A stretch of DNA of 64,000 bases. It comes from DATFNI01 sp963787205 (GTDB lineage: Bacteria; Bacteroidota; Rhodothermia; Balneolales; DATFMH01). Shown piece by piece: positions 42,889 to 52,579 of this stretch; position 1 is the stretch's first letter, and every line of letters starts with the position of its first letter. Location of the stretch: contig CAWBCD010000017.1 of assembly GCA_963787205.1 (NCBI GenBank), forward strand, positions 1 to 64,000, read 5' to 3'. Made by a program: the position numbers and the translations under genes. Below the pieces are notes generated by a model that saw only the letters and a list, made by a program, of their open reading frames with translations, did no database searches and was not told where the DNA came from.

Positions 42889-44937
42889 TTACGGGTTTTC
42901 GCTTTTACGATCCCCCTTCACAAAATAGCCGTACCAGGCCAGGTATCGTTCAAGACGATCTTTGAGATAGACTGGTCTGGTCAATTCGTGATGCGCACCG
43001 GGATAAACTACAAGTTCCGTGGTTCTTCCGAGACGTTTAAGGGCCTGGTATAGCTGATCGGAATTTTGCATCGGCACATTCCAGTCGCGATCGCCTCCCA
43101 TGACAAGGGTAGGGGTATGGATCTTTTCCACTTCATTGAATGGTGAGATGCGCTCGTAAACAGCCCGGTCCTTCTTTATCCAGGGCAGACCCAGTTCATA
43201 CTCCCATTCTTTCTGGTACTGATCGTGCCCGTAGTTGGCGGCATATAACACCTCGCTGGCACCGGTTATGGCTGCCTTAAACCGGTTGGTCTGCACAATG
43301 ACGTGATCGGTCAAAATACCACCATACGACCAGCCTCCGACGCCGAGCTTGTTAGGATCGGCCACGCCTTCCCTGATAGCATAATCAACGCCGGCCATCA
43401 CATCCTGGTAGTCTTTGTGCCCCCAATCTGCCCAGATGGCTTTCGAAAAGTTCTCTCCATAACCGGAGGAGCCACGGGGATTCACATTGAGCACGGCATA
43501 GCCATTTGCGGCAAATAACTGACTCTGAAAGTTGAAACCAAAATCAAACTGATAGACCGGTCCGCCATGAATGCGCAGAAGTGTAGGGTATTTTGGTCCT
43601 TTATGATAATCAACCGGAAGGAACATAAAGCCTTCGATGGGGGTGCCATCCTTGCTCTTATAGTGGATATTTTTAACTTGAGCCAAGTTGATTTGGCTCA
43701 GGAAAGCATCATTGGTGTGGGTGAGGCGGGTTAGATCCCCGGAGTTGTCCAGAAAGACTTCGGCAGGCAGATGAGGCTTGCTGATCAGCGCTGCAATTAT
43801 ACCTTTGGGGTTCATGCTGTAAGAGTAGAGTGCCAGATCTCCGGACACCGTTTTCTTAACCGGACCACCCTCGTTTGATACTTCCGCAAGATCGAGTTCG
43901 GCGCTGTCCTCAAGATTAAAGACAACGGATTTGCCATCTGGTGTAAACTCAGGATTGGACACATTACGATCCAGATTGGGAGCGAGAAAATGCGGTTTAC
44001 CTCCTGATGCCGGTATGACTGCAAGATCGTTCGTTGCATACCAGATCAGTTTGGGCTGGGTATTCGTGACATAGACGATGGATTTTCCATCCGGACTCCA
44101 GGCCGGTGAGGTATCTGATCCCGGATTCGTCGTCAGTTGATTGATGTGGGCACCCTTGTCAGTATTATTGGGATCAACTGTCCAGATATCGGTATCGTAG
44201 TTATGATCCGGATCAGCCGACCGATTGCTTACAAAGGCAATCTTCGAACCATCCGGACTCCAGACCGGATCACTGTCACTGTATGGACCCGAGGTGATCT
44301 GGCGCAGTGAATCGTTGCTTAAGTCAAAGACATAAACATGATTTCTAAGGGTGTCCAGGTAGCCGACGACGTCTCTTTTAAACTGCAGGCGAGTGATAAG
44401 CTTCGGCAGCGGACCGTGATCCTTTTCAGCTTTTGCGTTTGGATTGGGATCCTTGATGAGCAACGCCATTCGATTTCCCTCCGGCGACCATACAAAGTTT
44501 CCTACCCCTTGTTTTATATGTGTTAGTAGTTCAGAGTCGCCACCATGCAAATTAAGGGCATAAACTTGTGACTTGTCACCTTTCTTTTTCGATGCAAGAA
44601 AAGCCAGTGTCCCGCTATCGGGACTAAACCGCGGATGACTTGCAGAATAACCTTCTGCTGTCATCGGAATTGGTTTTCCCCCATCGGTCGGTGCCATCCA
44701 TATTCGTGTTTCGGTCTTGTCACTGTCCGCGTTCATGGTAGAGATGGTGTAAGCAACCCATTTGCCGTCCGGGCTGATTTGCGGATCATTAACATCCTTT
44801 ATTTGGAAATAATCATCAACAGTAAGATGACGTTTTATCCCATTTGATTGTGCAACAACGGATTTCGAAGAAAAGATAAAGACGAAGGTGCAAAATAGAA
44901 TAGAAACAGATAACTGGTTTATCGATACTGACCTCAT
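42889..44937 (-). CDS. S9-family prolyl-oligopeptidase-like serine peptidase
   Basis: A 682-aa protein. A signal peptide (VSILFCTFVFIFSSKSVVAQ) is followed by a TolB/WD40-like propeller with repeated SPDGKWVAY, SPEGNRMAL and SPDGSKIAF strands, then a catalytic alpha/beta hydrolase domain with GVGGWSYGGILTD (nucleophile Ser), GGDRDWNVP (Asp) and YPGAHHELTRP (His). It resembles dipeptidyl/acylaminoacyl peptidases. It is probably periplasmic and trims peptides. Stands alone. Confidence 0.93.
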   Translation of the reverse strand: MRSVSINQLSVSILFCTFVFIFSSKSVVAQSNGIKRHLTVDDYFQIKDVNDPQISPDGKWVAYTISTMNADSDKTETRIWMAPTDGGKPIPMTAEGYSASHPRFSPDSGTLAFLASKKKGDKSQVYALNLHGGDSELLTHIKQGVGNFVWSPEGNRMALLIKDPNPNAKAEKDHGPLPKLITRLQFKRDVVGYLDTLRNHVYVFDLSNDSLRQITSGPYSDSDPVWSPDGSKIAFVSNRSADPDHNYDTDIWTVDPNNTDKGAHINQLTTNPGSDTSPAWSPDGKSIVYVTNTQPKLIWYATNDLAVIPASGGKPHFLAPNLDRNVSNPEFTPDGKSVVFNLEDSAELDLAEVSNEGGPVKKTVSGDLALYSYSMNPKGIIAALISKPHLPAEVFLDNSGDLTRLTHTNDAFLSQINLAQVKNIHYKSKDGTPIEGFMFLPVDYHKGPKYPTLLRIHGGPVYQFDFGFNFQSQLFAANGYAVLNVNPRGSSGYGENFSKAIWADWGHKDYQDVMAGVDYAIREGVADPNKLGVGGWSYGGILTDHVIVQTNRFKAAITGASEVLYAANYGHDQYQKEWEYELGLPWIKKDRAVYERISPFNEVEKIHTPTLVMGGDRDWNVPMQNSDQLYQALKRLGRTTELVVYPGAHHELTRPVYLKDRLERYLAWYGYFVKGDRKSENP

Positions 44938-45072
44938 AAATCAAATATTTAGTGGAACCTGCAGTGATTGGTTCCATTATAATATTTTATTTTCAAAGAA
45001 AGGCATGATGTAAATTTTTTTACAATTTTAGATAATTGTTGCCGTATTGCTCTGTTGACTACTTATTTTGCA

Positions 45073-45834
45073 TTACTTTTTTAATTTAAAATCATGAATA
45101 AAATTCCGGGTGAACTCCGATAGTACCAGCCGGCCACTGATTTTTGCACGCTCTTCCAGTAGCTTGTCCCAATGATCCGCTCCTTCCCATAGTATTTTTT
45201 TCAAAGCGGATATGGCCTCGGGACTGCTGCTCGAAAGATTATCTGCCAACTTTTCCACTGCTTCATCCAAACCTGTAATGGAATCGTAGATATTCATATA
45301 AAGTCCCTTCTGTCGTGCCCATTTGGCGCCTCGCCAGTTCCGTGCATCTATGGCAAGCGTGCTGAATGCTGTAGTTCCAATCCTGCGTTCGACAGCCGGT
45401 CCAACTACAAAGGGACCAATACCTAAGGCAAGTTCGCTCAATTTGACGGCAGCATCCTTTGTGGCCAGTGTATAATCGGCGGCAGCGGCAAGACCAACTC
45501 CACCACCGACAACCTTTCCCTGCACACGGGCAATAATCAGTTTGGGACAAAGCCGCATAGCATTGATCACCCGTGCGAATCCCATGAAAAATTCCTTGCC
45601 CTCGGCAAAATCCTTGATTTCGAGAAGCTCGTCGAAAGAGGCTCCCGCACAAAAAGCGCCCTCTCCACGACTTCTCAGGACGATTACACGAGACTCCGTA
45701 TTTCGACCAGCCTCGTTAATAACCTCTTCCAATCGTTTCAACTGCAATGATGGAAACGAGTTACCTTTCGGGTGATAGAATTCGATCGTGGAGATGTTGT
45801 TTTTGTGGGTAAGGGTTATTTCGGGAGATGACAT
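45073..45834 (-). CDS. Enoyl-CoA hydratase/isomerase (crotonase), PaaF-like candidate
   Basis: A 253-aa crotonase-fold enzyme: GEGAFCAGASFDELLEI and GKVVGGGVGLAAAADYTLAT (oxyanion-hole glycines), then KLSELALGIGPFVVGPAVER. In the phenylacetate path such an enzyme would hydrate 2,3-dehydroadipyl-CoA or isomerise ring intermediates. It is downstream of paaZ on the same strand, separated by the DUF559 cassette. The exact step is inferred from context. Confidence 0.85.
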   Translation of the reverse strand: MSSPEITLTHKNNISTIEFYHPKGNSFPSLQLKRLEEVINEAGRNTESRVIVLRSRGEGAFCAGASFDELLEIKDFAEGKEFFMGFARVINAMRLCPKLIIARVQGKVVGGGVGLAAAADYTLATKDAAVKLSELALGIGPFVVGPAVERRIGTTAFSTLAIDARNWRGAKWARQKGLYMNIYDSITGLDEAVEKLADNLSSSSPEAISALKKILWEGADHWDKLLEERAKISGRLVLSEFTRNFIHDFKLKK

Positions 45835-45855
45835 GGAAAATAAATTAGTTGTGTT

Positions 45856-46292
<437 letters not shown>

Positions 46293-46403
46293 AATGATAC
46301 GTTCGGTTAACCCACCCCTACACCCCTCCCAGGAGGGGAAATCAGTTTGGTGTTTTACTTTAATACGAGTTTTATATATAAAGAACAGGAAATCAGCAAT
46401 TAC

Positions 46404-48443
46404 TTACACATTCCCCTCCTTCCTCTTCACCAGCGTCAAAATATCATACATTGCCACGAGTTCGTCACGTTGGTTGGTGACCTCGACATCCCAAATGACA
46501 ACGCCGGTTGCATAATCTTCATCGGGTCGTTTTGGTTTCATGATCTTGCGTTTTACGGTGATGCGCGCCCGAATGGTGTCCCCGATTTTTACGGGTTCGA
46601 CGAAGCGGAGGCGGTCGATGCCATAGTTGGCCAGGACGGGTCCGGGAGCCGGGTCAACGAACAGGCCTGCAGCTGCCGAGAGCACAAAATACCCATGGGC
46701 AACCCGCTCCCTGAAGAGGGAATCGCGGGCAGCAATTTCGTCGAAATGGGCATAAAAGTGATCGCCAGAGACATTCCCGAAGTTGACGATGTCAGCTTCC
46801 GTCACCGTCCGGCGAGGTGTCAGGTTGGAGAATCCGGGTTTCAGTTCTTCAAAATAAAGGCGAAACGGATGTTTGGGCGGTTCGACCGTTTTTCCGCCGT
46901 GGAAATAGGTATTGCATATATGCGACAGGGTAGTCGGGGAGCCCTGCAGTGCAACTCGCTGCATATAGTGCAGGATACCGCGTATCCCGCCTAATTCTTC
47001 GCCCCCACCGGCGCGGCCGGGACCACCATGCGTGAGATGCGGCATCGGAGATCCGTGTCCGGTCGACTCTTTTGCACAATCCTTATTAATAATGAGTATA
47101 CGCCCGTGAAAGGATGCCATGCCCAGGGCGATGGCTTTGGCGATATCATCGTTGGCTGTGAAGATCGATCCGACCAGGCTGCCGCCTCCGCGCTTCGCAA
47201 GTTTAATCGCTTCATCTATGTCGGAATAGGGCATGATGGTGCTCACAGGTCCGAATGCCTCGATGTTGTGTGGAGCTTTGGCATCCATAGGATGTTTACA
47301 CATCAGGAGAACCGGTTCACAGAAAGCCCCCTGTATCGGGGAATGATCCGGATCACCAAGCAGACGTTCACTTTCTGTTTCCAGTTCGTGAATGTGCGTC
47401 CGCAAACGATCCAGTTGCCCGCTGCTTGCAAGTACTCCAATGAGTGTTTCTTCGGAATCGGGCGGTCCGATCGTTGCTTTTGACAGACGTTCTTTTAATG
47501 CCTCAGTCACCGGCTCAGTCAGATGAGCGGGCACAAGTACACGACGGATGGCTGTACATTTCTGGCCAGCTTTCGACGTCATTTCGTTAGTCACCTCACG
47601 AATAAAGAGGTCGAACTCCTCCATGTCGGGAGATACATCCGGACCAAGGATCGAGCAGTTCAAAGAATCGGTCTCAAGGTTGACCCGTACATTTCTTCGT
47701 ATGACGTTTTGGTTGGAACGTATTTTTTCACCGATTTCCGACGAACCGGTGAAGGCGATTACATCCTGGCTGTTAAGATGATCAAGCAGATCACCCGGTT
47801 GATCCACCGCGATAAATTGCATGCTTCCTTCCGGGAAAACACCGGATTCGATGATAGCCTCAAATACGGCAAAAGCCAGGTAGGAACCGACCGGCGAGGG
47901 TTTTATGATGGCTGGCATTCCAGCGATCAAGGTAGCGCCCAATTTCTCCAGCATACCCCACACAGGAAAATTGAATGCATTTATATGTACAGCGGCGCCT
48001 TCCATCGGCACGTAAATATGCTGACCAATAAAAGTCCCTTTTCTTGAAAGCGCTTCCTGTGGTCCGTCTACAAAAAAAGGCTCATCCTGCATCTCACGCC
48101 TGGCCTTGCCGGAGGTGACGAAAAGGGTTCCTATTCCACCGTCAATATCTATCCAGGAATCTGCCTTGGTGGCACCTGTATGATAGGATAACTCGTAAAA
48201 TTCATTTTTTCGCTCATCCAGGTACCTGGCGAGGACCTTCAGTTTATATGCTCTTTCATGAATGGTCAATTGCCGCAAAGATGGTCCCCCCACATTTCGA
48301 CCGTATTCTAATAATGCATGATAGTCCAGGTTTTCCCCGGGCAACTCGGCAACGATTTCTCCGGTAGCGGCGTCGGAGAGCCTTTCACCATTCCCGTTCT
48401 GTCTGATCCACCTTCCCTCAACATAATTCTTGATAGCAATCAT
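46404..48443 (-). CDS. paaZ: Bifunctional oxepin-CoA hydrolase / 3-oxo-5,6-dehydrosuberyl-CoA semialdehyde dehydrogenase
   Basis: A protein of about 679 aa. The N-terminal aldehyde dehydrogenase domain has FTGSSEIGEKI, NLETDSLNCSILGPD and the catalytic-Cys segment SKAGQKCTAIRRV. The C-terminal MaoC-type hotdog hydratase (from about residue 540) has FGNVSGDHFYAHFDE and RVAHGYFVLSAAAGLFVDP. It opens the oxepin ring and oxidises the aldehyde in aerobic phenylacetate breakdown. ATG 48443 is preferred to TTG 48467. It is divergent from zwf. Confidence 0.93.
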   Translation of the reverse strand: MIAIKNYVEGRWIRQNGNGERLSDAATGEIVAELPGENLDYHALLEYGRNVGGPSLRQLTIHERAYKLKVLARYLDERKNEFYELSYHTGATKADSWIDIDGGIGTLFVTSGKARREMQDEPFFVDGPQEALSRKGTFIGQHIYVPMEGAAVHINAFNFPVWGMLEKLGATLIAGMPAIIKPSPVGSYLAFAVFEAIIESGVFPEGSMQFIAVDQPGDLLDHLNSQDVIAFTGSSEIGEKIRSNQNVIRRNVRVNLETDSLNCSILGPDVSPDMEEFDLFIREVTNEMTSKAGQKCTAIRRVLVPAHLTEPVTEALKERLSKATIGPPDSEETLIGVLASSGQLDRLRTHIHELETESERLLGDPDHSPIQGAFCEPVLLMCKHPMDAKAPHNIEAFGPVSTIMPYSDIDEAIKLAKRGGGSLVGSIFTANDDIAKAIALGMASFHGRILIINKDCAKESTGHGSPMPHLTHGGPGRAGGGEELGGIRGILHYMQRVALQGSPTTLSHICNTYFHGGKTVEPPKHPFRLYFEELKPGFSNLTPRRTVTEADIVNFGNVSGDHFYAHFDEIAARDSLFRERVAHGYFVLSAAAGLFVDPAPGPVLANYGIDRLRFVEPVKIGDTIRARITVKRKIMKPKRPDEDYATGVVIWDVEVTNQRDELVAMYDILTLVKRKEGNV

Positions 48444-48707
48444 AAAACTGGCAGTAATGAATATCAAAATGCATTTGAATGCAATTTATGGGTTCTGGCA
48501 GATCACTCAAAATGGATCACTAAACCAGAACTCATAGCGTAAGGCTCGGCAAATCACTTACGACAATAGTAAGCTTGTTGGTGATAAATTATCTGGATGA
48601 TGCCAAAGAATTACAATAATAATGGAATGATCACATCCTCATTTGCATTACCATTTCGATCATATGTTGACGACAACTAGTTAGAACTTCACTATCAGGT
48701 ATATTTT

Positions 48708-50186
48708 ATGAACGCTTGCACGTATGTGATTTTCGGATCAACCGGCAATCTGACCAAAGAGAAACTCATGCCGGCACTCTATCGGCTGGAAGCTGATGGC
48801 CGGTTGGAAAAGGATACAGTGATTGTTGCCAGCGGAAGGCGGCCATGGGACCGCAATCGATGGATTGAAGAGGCCAGGGGGATGCTGGAACAAAATCTGG
48901 ATAATAAACTGAATGAGGAGATTTGGTCCCGTTTTAAAGAACGTCTGTATTTCTGTGAAGGGGATCTCAGAAATGAAGATATGTACCCTCATCTGCGTAG
49001 TTTTTTACAGGAGAATGAATCATTTCCAGGCAATATCGCCTTTTATATGGCCATCTTGCCGAGTGATTATGGTCAGGTGATCGCTCATCTGCACAAAAAT
49101 GGACTTCTCGACGAGCAGAGTGGATGGAAGCGCGTGGTCATCGAAAAACCGTTTGGTTACGATCTGGAGAGTGCCCAGGGACTGCACACACAAATCAGCA
49201 AATATCTGCGCGAAGATCAGGTCTTTCGTATCGATCATTATCTCGGGAAAAGCACCGTCCAAAATGTGCTGGTCTTTCGTTTTGCCAACGTTCTCATGGA
49301 GCCTCTTTGGAACAGAAATTATATCGATCATGTGCAGATTTTACATTCCGAGGATATCGGTGTCGGCAGCCGTGCGGGCTTTTACGACCGTACCGGTGCC
49401 TTACGGGATATGATCCAGAGTCACTTATTGCAGGTACTGACCCTTGTTGCCATGGAACCCCCCGTTTCCATGGATTCAGAAGATTTGCGCAATGAAAAAG
49501 TGAAGGTACTCAAGTCGATACGCCCTATAGCGCCCGGTGCCGTTCATGCTCACTCATTTCGTGCACAGTACACCTCCGGAAATGTAGGTGGTAAAACTGT
49601 TCAGGGTTATCTCGACGAGGAAAATGTACCATCAGAAAGTACGACGGAGACTTACGCTGCTCTTAAACTGTATATCGATAACTGGAGGTGGAGAGGAGTT
49701 CCTTTTTATCTGAGGACCGGTAAAAGGCTGGCGGAGAAACGATTTCTGGTCTCAATATGCTTCAAGGAGCCGCCCAAACAATTTTTCAGTAACGGTCATA
49801 TGAGAGAAATGCTTCCAAACTGGTTGTTGATGAGCATCCAACCCGATGAACTTTTGCGCCTCGAGATGAGTGTCAAGGAACCTGGACTGGAGATGAAAAC
49901 CCAACAGACGAGTCTGGATGCTTGTATCGTAGGGAGGGAAGACGAACCTAATGACGCCTATGCCGAATTGTTGCTGGACGTGATGAAGGATGATCGCTCG
50001 CTGTTTCTGCGCTATGATGAAGTGGAATATGCATGGCAGATTGTCGATCCAGTGTTAAGAGTTTGGGCTACAGAACGTGATTTCATCCCGACATACCAAG
50101 CCGGAACATGGGGACCGAAGGGATCCCGCAGGATTTTTGACACCGATGGATTAATGTGGCGACATTCCCTGGAGCCGATAAACTAA
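48708..50186 (+). CDS. zwf: Glucose-6-phosphate 1-dehydrogenase
   Basis: A 492-aa enzyme that makes 6-phosphogluconolactone and NADPH. The N-terminal nucleotide site FGSTGNLTKEKLMPALYRLE is followed by VIEKPFGYDLESAQ, the active-site RIDHYLGKSTVQNVLVFRFA and the C-terminal RTGKRLAEK phosphate-binding segment. It lies alone on the plus strand between two phenylacetate gene groups, without gnd or pgl beside it. Confidence 0.95.
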   Translation: MNACTYVIFGSTGNLTKEKLMPALYRLEADGRLEKDTVIVASGRRPWDRNRWIEEARGMLEQNLDNKLNEEIWSRFKERLYFCEGDLRNEDMYPHLRSFLQENESFPGNIAFYMAILPSDYGQVIAHLHKNGLLDEQSGWKRVVIEKPFGYDLESAQGLHTQISKYLREDQVFRIDHYLGKSTVQNVLVFRFANVLMEPLWNRNYIDHVQILHSEDIGVGSRAGFYDRTGALRDMIQSHLLQVLTLVAMEPPVSMDSEDLRNEKVKVLKSIRPIAPGAVHAHSFRAQYTSGNVGGKTVQGYLDEENVPSESTTETYAALKLYIDNWRWRGVPFYLRTGKRLAEKRFLVSICFKEPPKQFFSNGHMREMLPNWLLMSIQPDELLRLEMSVKEPGLEMKTQQTSLDACIVGREDEPNDAYAELLLDVMKDDRSLFLRYDEVEYAWQIVDPVLRVWATERDFIPTYQAGTWGPKGSRRIFDTDGLMWRHSLEPIN

Positions 50187-50192
50187 AAAAGA

Positions 50193-50226
50193 GCCATCCA
50201 AAGGCAAATACAAACCCGTGGATGGC
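50193..50226 (+). terminator. Hairpin after zwf
   Basis: GCCATCCA (50193-50200) pairs with TGGATGGC (50219-50226), six bases after the zwf stop. There is no T-run downstream, so termination is uncertain. Confidence 0.4.
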
Positions 50227-50414
50227 GGCGTCTCTCTCATAACTTATCGTTAACCAAACATAAGCACATCAAGCAGTGAAAATGAGAGAGAAAACTGTGT
50301 AATCAGTTTGAAAGCGTATGATCGCAGGCTTGGTAAAAAACCCTGCAAAATTAACTGCAACGTATTGAGGTTAGTGAATAAGAGTAATAACGTATTGTAA
50401 AAATGTAACCACTC

Positions 50415-51293
50415 TCAGGTCTGGATATAGAAATCCGATACAAAAAGGTTCTGATCGGTTACAGAAGTGGGAGATTGTCCAACAATAGCCGTGAATTCTC
50501 TGATCATATGGGCCTGATCATAGAATCCGGAATGGTATAGGATATCGTGCCAGTTATTATTCTGTCCCTTGTTGAAAAGATTTATCAAATGATGAAATCT
50601 CAGCATCCGTACGAAAACCTTGGGGCTGATTCCAATTGATTTGATGAATCTGCGATATAAATGCTGCCGGCTGATTTCAAAATCCTTGCTGATATCTTGA
50701 ATAGACAGCAATCCTTTCCTGTTGTACATGCTGTATAGAATTTGTGTGATCAACTCATCATTGATTTGACTGTCGTTTAAACAGGTAAGGAGAAACGAAT
50801 CGATTATCTTGATTTTGTTGTGAAGTGTTTGAGCTTCAATTAACCGTTCGTACACATATTCTACATTGTTACCGAATATCTCCCGGGCGTCAAACGCATG
50901 ATTAGTCATCATATTCATTGGCATGTTCAGTAACTGTCCCATCCCCTGAGGGTGGAAAAAAACGCCAGCCGTTTCGATACCCGGTGACAGTAAAAATCGT
51001 GTCGATCCCGTACCAAATCCACTTACAATTGCTTTAGGTAACGGTATTGACTGTCCCTTCAGGTTACGTATGTTGAGTTCGACACCTGTATTGAAAAGCA
51101 ATAACGGATGATTGAGTGGTACAAGAGTCTGAAGAGGTGTCGTGCGATCAAGTCTACCCTCGGTTCGGAAGATATAATAATATTCGACAAAAGGTCTCAG
51201 TGCAGGATGCGGCTGGTAGCGATGGTATGTAATGTTATCAGAATCCGCATTTAAGCTGTTTGGGGTTACATCCGGGATAGTAGCTGTTTGCAT
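50415..51293 (-). CDS. AraC-family regulator, candidate phenylacetate regulator
   Basis: A 292-aa protein. The N-terminal domain has HPALRPFVEYYYIFRTEGRL and AGVFFHPQGMGQLLNMPMNM, typical of the sensor domain preceding such HTH regions. The C-terminal AraC HTH has LLSIQDISKDFEISRQHLYR, RFIKSIGISPKVFVRMLRFH and WHDILYHSGFYDQAHMIREF. It lies downstream of paaY on the same strand. In related Bacteroidota an AraC-type gene sits in the same position, so paa control is plausible. Confidence 0.85.
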   Translation of the reverse strand: MQTATIPDVTPNSLNADSDNITYHRYQPHPALRPFVEYYYIFRTEGRLDRTTPLQTLVPLNHPLLLFNTGVELNIRNLKGQSIPLPKAIVSGFGTGSTRFLLSPGIETAGVFFHPQGMGQLLNMPMNMMTNHAFDAREIFGNNVEYVYERLIEAQTLHNKIKIIDSFLLTCLNDSQINDELITQILYSMYNRKGLLSIQDISKDFEISRQHLYRRFIKSIGISPKVFVRMLRFHHLINLFNKGQNNNWHDILYHSGFYDQAHMIREFTAIVGQSPTSVTDQNLFVSDFYIQT

Positions 51294-51467
51294 TGCCTTG
51301 ACTCTGAGCCCACGAATTGATTACGTTTTAAAATGAAATATTTATTTATAATCAGCAACTTTCGGTCATCTCCGAAGGCTGTTATATTGGGATTCTGAGA
51401 CCATGTTGATGTAAAAAATGTATAAAGTTTCCATGGGAACATTTTTGAGCATCATCTGATGTCCCTG

Positions 51468-52064
51468 TTATTTTTTTTCTTCTCCCCATGTTTTATAGTA
51501 GTGATCAGGAAGTTTGTGGGCATCGGTTGGCTTACGCAAAGGTTGGCATTGTTTCAGTGAATCATGAAGCTGGCGTGGAAGATCCTGGTAAATTTTAGTG
51601 CCCTCCGTTTTCCAGGTAAGCATCTTATCAGTGACATCCTTAACGATGCTGGCGGGATTGCCAACAACGACCTTTCGCTCCGGTATTTCCATGCCCTCCG
51701 GAACAAAAGTCAGGGCGCCGATGATACTGTTGGCTCCAACTATCACACGATCCATGATAACAGCATTCATTCCAACCATCACATTCGCACCGATATGAGA
51801 ACCATGCACAATGGATCCATGTCCCATGTGTGCTCCTTTTTCCAAAATGACAGTAGCCCCTGGAAAAAGGTGGATCGTGCAATTCTCCTGCACGTTGCAG
51901 CCGTCTTTAATAATAATTTGGCCCCAATCACCACGAACGGCTGCACCCGGACCGATGTAAGCATTCTTGCCAATGATCACATTCCCCGTTACCGCCGCCT
52001 GCGGATGCACAAAAGAACTCTCATGAACAACCGGGCATATTCCGTTAAATGAGTAGATGGACAT
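51468..52064 (-). CDS. paaY: PaaY-like gamma-carbonic-anhydrase-family hexapeptide-repeat protein
   Basis: A 198-aa left-handed beta-helix protein with hexapeptide repeats (IGKNAYIGPGAAVRGDWGQI and VHGSHIGANVMVGMNAVIMD) and the metal-ligand His residues in the HLFPGATV, HMGHGSIVHGSHIG region. In the paa pathway PaaY is a thioesterase clearing toxic dead-end CoA esters. It is followed downstream by the AraC gene. Confidence 0.9.
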   Translation of the reverse strand: MSIYSFNGICPVVHESSFVHPQAAVTGNVIIGKNAYIGPGAAVRGDWGQIIIKDGCNVQENCTIHLFPGATVILEKGAHMGHGSIVHGSHIGANVMVGMNAVIMDRVIVGANSIIGALTFVPEGMEIPERKVVVGNPASIVKDVTDKMLTWKTEGTKIYQDLPRQLHDSLKQCQPLRKPTDAHKLPDHYYKTWGEEKK

Positions 52065-52072
52065 CTTTTTGT

Positions 52073-52550
52073 GAAATTAGAAATTAGAAATTAGAAATCG
52101 GTCCAAATTCGGTGTCTTCTTCTTCGACTTTAGAATCTTTTTTAGATGCTTTAATCAAGAAATTGATGTATCCATTGAGAATTTTGAGGCAAGTATTTAT
52201 TTCGTTATAAACATCATCGAAAGTCATCTGATTAATATATCCTCTATCAAGAGCAACATAGAGATGATCTATCGTTTCGAATAAAGACCCTCTCGCCATT
52301 CTGCAGAATTGAATATTTTCTTTGAAATGATACCTGCCAAATCCTTCAGCAATATTAGCTGATACAGATCTTGAAGATCTGATTATCTGATCTTTTAACC
52401 GGTAATTTTCTTCTATCGGAAACGTACTGGTCAGTGCAAAGATCATGTTTCGGAGAACTCTAGCTTTTTTCCACACCGTTAAATTTTCTAATTTATTCGC
52501 CGGCATTTATATCCTCCCAAAAATCTAATTTCAAATTTCAAATTTCTATT
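52073..52550. mobile_element. Four-helix-bundle gene cassette bounded by AAATTAG-type inverted repeats
   Basis: The left side has GAAATTAG three times (52073-52096). The right side (52522-52550), read on the minus strand, has GAAATTTGAAATTTGAAATT followed by AG. These form imperfect inverted repeats around a single small gene whose last codons (PISNF, stop) lie in the left repeat. Outer size is about 478 bp. Confidence 0.6.
52084..52506 (-). CDS. Four-helix-bundle protein (S23/IVP family)
   Basis: A 140-aa protein with ENLTVWKKARVLRNMIFALT, KDQIIRSSRSVSANIAEGFG and GSLFETIDHLYVALDRGYIN. These are the signature of the four-helix-bundle family first noted in intervening sequences of 23S rRNA genes. 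It has been proposed to bind nucleic acid; function unknown. It lies between paaY and paaJ in operon orientation, inside AAATTAG repeats. Confidence 0.9.
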   Translation of the reverse strand: MPANKLENLTVWKKARVLRNMIFALTSTFPIEENYRLKDQIIRSSRSVSANIAEGFGRYHFKENIQFCRMARGSLFETIDHLYVALDRGYINQMTFDDVYNEINTCLKILNGYINFLIKASKKDSKVEEEDTEFGPISNF

Positions 52551-52579
52551 ATCATATCAATTAATAGATACGCCCGTAC

